Below, piece after piece: positions 58,199 to 64,000 of a stretch of DNA of 64,000 bases. The notes under the pieces are model-generated. The model did not search any database. It was not told the origin of the DNA and was given only the letters and a program-made list of their open reading frames with translations. Within the stretch, counting starts at the first letter, position 1, and every line of letters starts with the position of its first letter. The stretch is from JOPF136 sp963773835. Its GTDB lineage: Bacteria; Acidobacteriota; Terriglobia; Acidiferrales; UBA7541. The translations under genes were made by a program, and so were the position numbers. The stretch is taken from the NCBI GenBank assembly GCA_963773835.1, contig CAVZCQ010000001.1:868001-932000 (forward strand). The letters are read 5' to 3'.

Positions 58199-58596
58199 GA
58201 GAATGGCCCAACGGGGGGAAGGCAGGTCGCCACGGGTTATGAAAAATAGACGGCTTCCTAACTACTTCCTAACGTCTGCCGCGCTAGCTTCCACCAGACG
58301 CAGGGAATGGGAGGGGGCTCCCGCTTCAACCGGCTCTGCCCTGGAAGGTGGGGATGACAGCACAAATTCTTATGGGGATTTACGCGGCGAGGACGGCATT
58401 TCTGGTCCTCGTTCTGGCCCTTCTCCGGTTTTTTCGTGGAATCAGCGGAAAATGGACACGCCCGCCAGGTGTCCCGGATCACTCTCACAGCTTTCGGGAC
58501 CGCCCCGGTTTTGGAATTCAGAGCGTCCTGAGCTGGGTTACGATAAGCTCGTTCGGCCGCGAGAGATTGTGAGCGCGGGCGGGCACTGAGGATTCC
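58199..58596. other. 398-bp leader region before the kdp operon, no gene
   Basis: I see no convincing gene here. The stretch holds two copies of ACTTCCTAAC-like text near 58256-58275, inverted AGACG/CGTCT words around them, and a weak -10-like TACGAT near 58539-58544. A short open frame (58357-58572) has one hydrophobic segment but little else in its favour. I looked for the c-di-AMP (ydaO) riboswitch that controls some kdp operons and did not find its conserved core. It probably holds the kdp promoter and a regulator site. Confidence 0.4.
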
Positions 58597-58683
58597 ATGT
58601 TGGATATCATTTTCACCGCCGCGACGATCGTGTTCGTCTACATTGCAGTCCTGTACGTTCGCGCGTGCGAGCGTCTGCGCTAG
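58597..58683 (+). CDS. 28-residue membrane peptide upstream of kdpF
   Basis: The frame encodes MLDIIFTAATIVFVYIAVLY and a VRACERLR tail: a single membrane helix with a basic end. It starts 9 bases before, and is separated from kdpF by, the short AGTTATCC ribosome-binding region. From memory, similar tiny proteins precede kdp genes in other acidobacteria. It may be a second KdpF-like stabilising peptide. Confidence 0.6.
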   Translation: MLDIIFTAATIVFVYIAVLYVRACERLR

Positions 58684-58692
58684 GAGTTATCC

Positions 58693-58782
58693 ATGGGCGC
58701 TGAGAATGCCGTGCTGCTGTTGCTGTGCATTGTTCTGGTGGGCTATCTGCTCTATGCCCTGCTGAAGCCGGAGAAGTTTTAG
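58693..58782 (+). CDS. kdpF: Potassium-transporting ATPase subunit F
   Basis: 29 residues: MGAENAVLLLLCIVLVGYLL then YALLKPEKF. A single helix with the characteristic YALLxPEKF ending identifies KdpF, the small lipid-like stabiliser of the KdpFABC complex. It lies 2 bases before kdpA. Confidence 0.88.
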   Translation: MGAENAVLLLLCIVLVGYLLYALLKPEKF

Positions 58783-58784
58783 CC

Positions 58785-60557
58785 GTGACCGCCAACGGAT
58801 GGTTCCAAATCGGATTGTTCCTTCTGGTGATCCTGGTCCTCACCAAACCTATGGGCGTGTTCATGGTGCGCGTGTTCAACCGTGAGTTTACCTATCTCGA
58901 CCCTGTCTTGCGCCCTATCGAGCGGGGAATCTACCGGCTCACCGGCGTGAACGAGCGCCTGGAGATGCCCTGGACCGAATACACGGGAGCCATGCTGCTG
59001 TTCAGCGGAGTCACCATGCTGCTGCTCTACATTATCGAGCGCACGCAGAAATGGCTGCCGTGGAATCCCGAGCATCTGGGCAACGTGCCGGCGGATCTGG
59101 CGTGGAACACGGCCGTGTCGTTCACCACGAACACGAACTGGCAGGCCTACCCGCCGGAAACCACCATGACCTATTTCACGCAGATGGCGGGGCTGGCCTA
59201 CCACAATTTCATTTCCGCGGCGGTCGGAATCGTGCTGGCCATCGCGGTGATCCGCGGGATTGCCCGGCACGAGTCGAACACGCTGGGCAACTTCTGGGTG
59301 GACCTGACGCGCTGCCTGTTGTGGCTGCTCCTGCCGGCGAGCCTGGTGGTGGCGCTGGTATTCGCGTCGCAGGGCGTGGTCCAGAACCTGAAGCCGTACA
59401 CAAAAGTGGCTCTCGTCGAGCCGCTCCGCGTGCGGGTGACGCAACCGGACGGGCGCACCGAAACGAAAGAAGTTCGCCAACAAACCATCGCGCAGGGGCC
59501 CGTGGCTTCTCAGGAATCCATCAAAATTTTCGGGACCAACGGCGGGGGTTTCTTCAACGCCAACAGCGCCCACCCCTTTGAGAACCCCACACCCTCCACC
59601 AATTTCCTCCAGCTCGTGCTCATTTTCGCGATTCCCTCCGGGCTCACCTACACGCTCGGCCGCATGACGCGCTCGGCCAGCCACGGCTGGGCCGTGTGGG
59701 CGGCCATGGCCTTCCTGTTCCTGTGCGGGGCGGGAACCGCCTACTGGGCCGAGGCCACCGGCAATCCGCTGCTCAAGGGGGCGGACCAGGCCGCCACACA
59801 GTCCCAGGCCGGCGGCAACATGGAAGGCAAAGAGGTGCGGTTCGGCATCGCCGATTCCGCCCTCTACGCCACGGTCACCACGGATGCGAGCTGCGGCGCC
59901 GTGAACGGCATGCACGATTCCTTCACGCCTCTGGGCGGGATGGTGCCGCTGATCAACATCATGCTCGGGGAGATTGTGTTCGGAGGGGTGGGCTCGGGAC
60001 TCTACGGCATGATCGTGTTTGTCGTGCTTGCCGTATTCATCGCCGGCCTGATGGTGGGACGCACCCCCGAATACCTGGGAAAGAAAATCGAGGCCTACGA
60101 CGTGAAAATGGCCATGCTCTTCGTTCTGGCGGGCTCGTTCACCATCCTGGTGTTTTCCGCGTTCGCTTCGGTGGAGAAATTCGGCATCGCCGGCATCACC
60201 AATCCCGGCCCCCACGGCCTCTCGCAGCTCCTCTATGCCTACAGCTCGGCGACGGGAAACAACGGCTCGGCGTTCGCGGGGATCAGCGCGAACACGCTGT
60301 GGTTCAACTCCAGCCTGGGTGTGGCCATGCTGCTGGGACGTTTTTTCATGGTCATCCCGGTCATGGCCATCGCGGGCAATCTGGCCCGCAAGAAAGTCGC
60401 CCCCGAATCGTTGGGCACTTTCCGGGTCACCGGCGCGCTGTTCACCACGCTCCTGGTGTCCACGATTCTCATCGTCGGCTCGCTCACGTTCTTTCCGGCG
60501 CTCAGCCTGGGCCCCATTCTCGAGCATCTGCTGATGTACGCGGAAAAGGTGTTTTGA
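58785..60557 (+). CDS. kdpA: Potassium-transporting ATPase subunit A
   Basis: 590 residues from GTG 58785. It forms the potassium channel of the high-affinity Kdp pump. The selectivity-filter-like segments are all visible: SFTTNTNWQAY, GTNGGGFFNANSAHPFENPT, MHDSFTPLGGMVPL and SATGNNGSAFAG. About ten membrane helices are present. The frame is complete and matches the family length closely. It is preceded by kdpF and followed by kdpB after 7 bases. Confidence 0.96.
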   Translation: MTANGWFQIGLFLLVILVLTKPMGVFMVRVFNREFTYLDPVLRPIERGIYRLTGVNERLEMPWTEYTGAMLLFSGVTMLLLYIIERTQKWLPWNPEHLGNVPADLAWNTAVSFTTNTNWQAYPPETTMTYFTQMAGLAYHNFISAAVGIVLAIAVIRGIARHESNTLGNFWVDLTRCLLWLLLPASLVVALVFASQGVVQNLKPYTKVALVEPLRVRVTQPDGRTETKEVRQQTIAQGPVASQESIKIFGTNGGGFFNANSAHPFENPTPSTNFLQLVLIFAIPSGLTYTLGRMTRSASHGWAVWAAMAFLFLCGAGTAYWAEATGNPLLKGADQAATQSQAGGNMEGKEVRFGIADSALYATVTTDASCGAVNGMHDSFTPLGGMVPLINIMLGEIVFGGVGSGLYGMIVFVVLAVFIAGLMVGRTPEYLGKKIEAYDVKMAMLFVLAGSFTILVFSAFASVEKFGIAGITNPGPHGLSQLLYAYSSATGNNGSAFAGISANTLWFNSSLGVAMLLGRFFMVIPVMAIAGNLARKKVAPESLGTFRVTGALFTTLLVSTILIVGSLTFFPALSLGPILEHLLMYAEKVF

Positions 60558-60564
60558 ACGGAAA

Positions 60565-62613
<2,049 letters not shown>

Positions 62614-62621
62614 AGGCGGCC

Positions 62622-63194
62622 GTGAAAAAGAATCTCTGGATCTCGATTCGCATGACGCTGGTGACCACCGCGATTCTGGGCCTGGCCTATCCCCTGGTCG
62701 TCACCGGGCTCGCACAGTTCCTGTTTTCCAGCCACGCAAACGGCCAGCTCATCGAGCGCGACGGGAAGCTGGTGGGCTCGCGCATCATCGGCCAGCCGTT
62801 TTCCTCGGCTCGCTATTTCCATTCCCGGCCCTCGGCGGCAGGTGACGGCTACGACCCGCTGAATTCGGGGGGCTCGAACCTGGGGCCCACGAACCATCAG
62901 CTCATTGACCGGGTGCATGAAGAAGTCAGGAAACTGGAGGAAGAGCATCCCGGCGAGCCCGTCCCCGTGGATCTGGTCACCACCTCCGGCTCGGGGCTCG
63001 ACCCCGACATTACTCCCGCCGCCGCCGAGTTCCAGGTGCGCCGCGTGGCCCGCGCCCGGGGAATCTCCGAGGAGAAAGTACGCAAGCTGGTCGCGGCGCA
63101 CACCAGCGGCCGCGATTTTGGCGTGCTCGGCGAGCCCCGCGTCAACGTGCTCGAGCTGAATCTCGACCTGGATTTTTCCTACCCGCGCCGCTAG
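62622..63194 (+). CDS. kdpC: Potassium-transporting ATPase subunit C
   Basis: 190 residues from GTG 62622; an overlapping GTG at 62604 is possible. One N-terminal helix (MTLVTTAILGLAYPLVVTGLAQFLF) and a periplasmic domain with the KdpC pattern: GSRIIGQPFSSARYFHSRPSAAGDGYDPLNSGGSNLGPTN, then PVPVDLVTTSGSGLDPDITPAAAEFQVRRVARARG. It is the last gene of the kdpFABC operon. No kdpD or kdpE sensor genes follow within the window. Confidence 0.94.
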   Translation: MKKNLWISIRMTLVTTAILGLAYPLVVTGLAQFLFSSHANGQLIERDGKLVGSRIIGQPFSSARYFHSRPSAAGDGYDPLNSGGSNLGPTNHQLIDRVHEEVRKLEEEHPGEPVPVDLVTTSGSGLDPDITPAAAEFQVRRVARARGISEEKVRKLVAAHTSGRDFGVLGEPRVNVLELNLDLDFSYPRR

Positions 63195-63270
63195 GGCTGG
63201 TCTCGCAAGCCTGCTTTTCTCTCCAAGAGCTCCCACAGACAAATTCCCAGGGCGGCCGAGCGGGCTGAAT

Positions 63271-63298
63271 GTAGGGGCACGACATGTCGTGCCCCTAC
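63271..63298. repeat. Perfect 28-bp GTAGGGGC palindrome
   Basis: GTAGGGGCACGACA is followed directly by its exact reverse complement. It lies 76 bases after the kdpC stop. It is the most perfect copy of the family also seen at 32946-32986 and 2213-2238. The rest of the 306-base gap (63195-63500) holds a smaller GCTTCA/TGAAGC hairpin (63415-63431) and no gene that I can support. Confidence 0.85.
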
Positions 63299-63500
63299 GA
63301 GCTGCACACCTCGCCGTCAGTGCCGATCAGGCATTTCGCCGGTTCTCGCTGGCGGTTCTGCGGGGGAATGTGGTGGTCTCGTGAGAAGTTTGGGTTAATC
63401 GCGCTGAAGATAAGGCTTCAGCCCTTGAAGCAAGTTCCACCCCGCGCGGGTGAGCATCTTCATCGCCGGATTTCAGCTACCGGTCTCCCCTCTTGCCGCG

Positions 63501-64000
63501 CTACGGTTTGGGTGGTTTCTCCTTCTCTTTCTCTTTTTCTGACGGCTTGCTGCTTTTTGGCGGCGGTGTTTTCTGCTGCTGTTGCTGCTTTTGCTGGTAC
63601 TGCTGGTATTTCTGGTCTTCCTGCCGTGTTTCCTCCGGGCTCTTCGGTTTCGGCGGAGGATTCAATTGCACATTCGAGTGGCTCGGGGGTGTGGCGGGCT
63701 GGGCGGCTGGCTGGCCCGGAGCGTTGGCCCGCTGCGGCGGTGGTTCCACGCTTTCCACGGTGCGCGGCGCACGGCCCGGCTGGGCGCCGGATGCGGCCGG
63801 TGCCGATTGCCCCGGCGTCGCGCTTTGCGTCCCGGTGTTCGCATTTACTGCCGGCAGCCGTTGGGAGTATGGCGGTGGTGCCGCTGGCATGCGGTTGCTC
63901 CTCACCATGCGGTTCTGCACGGCAGCGGGCGGAGCGGCTGTGCTAGCAGCGCCCGCGCCCATTGAGCTGGTGCGGACAGGTGCAACGGCCACCGTGTGAG
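63501..64000 (-). CDS. C-terminal part of a Pro/Gln/Lys-rich protein, cut by the window edge
   Basis: The frame is open to the window edge, so the start is missing. The visible 166 or so residues are low-complexity: Ala/Pro/Ser-rich first, then QYQQYQQKQQQQQKTPPPK and a Lys/Glu/Pro tail ending SEKEKEKEKPPKP. From memory, acidobacterial FecR/DUF6600-type exported proteins often end this way, but the diagnostic domain is outside the window. No function is proposed. Confidence 0.6.
   Translation of the reverse strand, partial: HTVAVAPVRTSSMGAGAASTAAPPAAVQNRMVRSNRMPAAPPPYSQRLPAVNANTGTQSATPGQSAPAASGAQPGRAPRTVESVEPPPQRANAPGQPAAQPATPPSHSNVQLNPPPKPKSPEETRQEDQKYQQYQQKQQQQQKTPPPKSSKPSEKEKEKEKPPKP

Noticed and set aside
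58348..58572. 74-codon frame with one hydrophobic segment in the kdp leader
   Set aside because: Only a weak ribosome-binding site, no family resemblance, and a second half that does not look like protein. It may be chance.
58199..58596. c-di-AMP (ydaO) riboswitch before kdp
   Set aside because: I looked for the conserved core motifs of the class and could not place them. Only short inverted words are present.

Overview
The window is a GC-rich stretch of bacterial chromosome with no phage, integrase, transposase or CRISPR array. It most resembles an acidobacterium (Acidobacteriota), probably an uncultured or metagenome-derived relative of the Solibacter/Koribacter groups. The reasons are the large Oar-like TonB-dependent receptor with an N-terminal carboxypeptidase-regulatory domain, LPS-export genes indicating a two-membrane envelope, BBP2-type porins next to kdp, many proteins of the DUF1579, DUF2071 and DUF4160 kind, and many small palindromic intergenic repeats. 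The assignment rests on gene content and memory of families, not on a search.

Layout. 0.1-3.5 kb: an exported protein of unknown function and a Sel1-repeat protein. 4.0-16.3 kb, all plus strand: lptC/lptA-like, lptB, rpoN, rapZ, an MsbA-like ABC exporter, yicC, gmk, rpoZ, coaBC, a family-4 uracil-DNA glycosylase and an EamA transporter, followed by priA (to 18.7 kb). 18.7-25 kb, minus strand: an M50 protease, an HU protein, then a redox-flavoured run (pirin, nitroreductase, DedA-rhodanese, YceI, MarR) and an SDR. 25-33 kb: a TPR-like exported protein, DUF2071, a Fis-type regulator, purC and smc. 33-41.5 kb: a VOC protein, cysS, a class III aminotransferase, yraN, DUF1579, a GalT-type enzyme and sppA. 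41.5-46.6 kb: a small zinc-ribbon protein, a kinase-regulator-kinase signalling operon, a DUF4160-DUF2442 pair and a tiny membrane protein. 46.6-54 kb: a class V aminotransferase, dienelactone hydrolase, a TonB-dependent receptor, a GGDEF enzyme and a zinc-ribbon response regulator. 54-64 kb: tRNA-Cys, two porins and the kdpFABC potassium pump, then the 3' end of a Pro/Gln/Lys-rich protein cut by the window edge.

The strongest novelty candidate is the DedA-rhodanese gene at 21754-22731. Its frame is interrupted by a single TGA two codons after the rhodanese catalytic cysteine. Translation past it continues as a perfectly good rhodanese C-terminus, and a hairpin that fits the bacterial SECIS pattern starts shortly after the TGA. 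This looks like a selenoprotein with a Cys-Thr-Sec active site. It lies among MarR, YceI, nitroreductase and pirin genes, which suggests a thiol or electrophile stress locus. The marR gene has a near-consensus promoter whose spacer is a palindromic operator, and its transcript appears to be leaderless.

Two further themes recur. Several genes (sel1, marR, the VOC gene, the DUF4160 gene) have a good -10 box only 6-8 bases before the start codon, predicting leaderless mRNAs. Intergenic spaces carry many short palindromic or direct repeat families, two copies of which begin exactly at the base after a stop codon, and one of which seems to have been absorbed in frame into smc.
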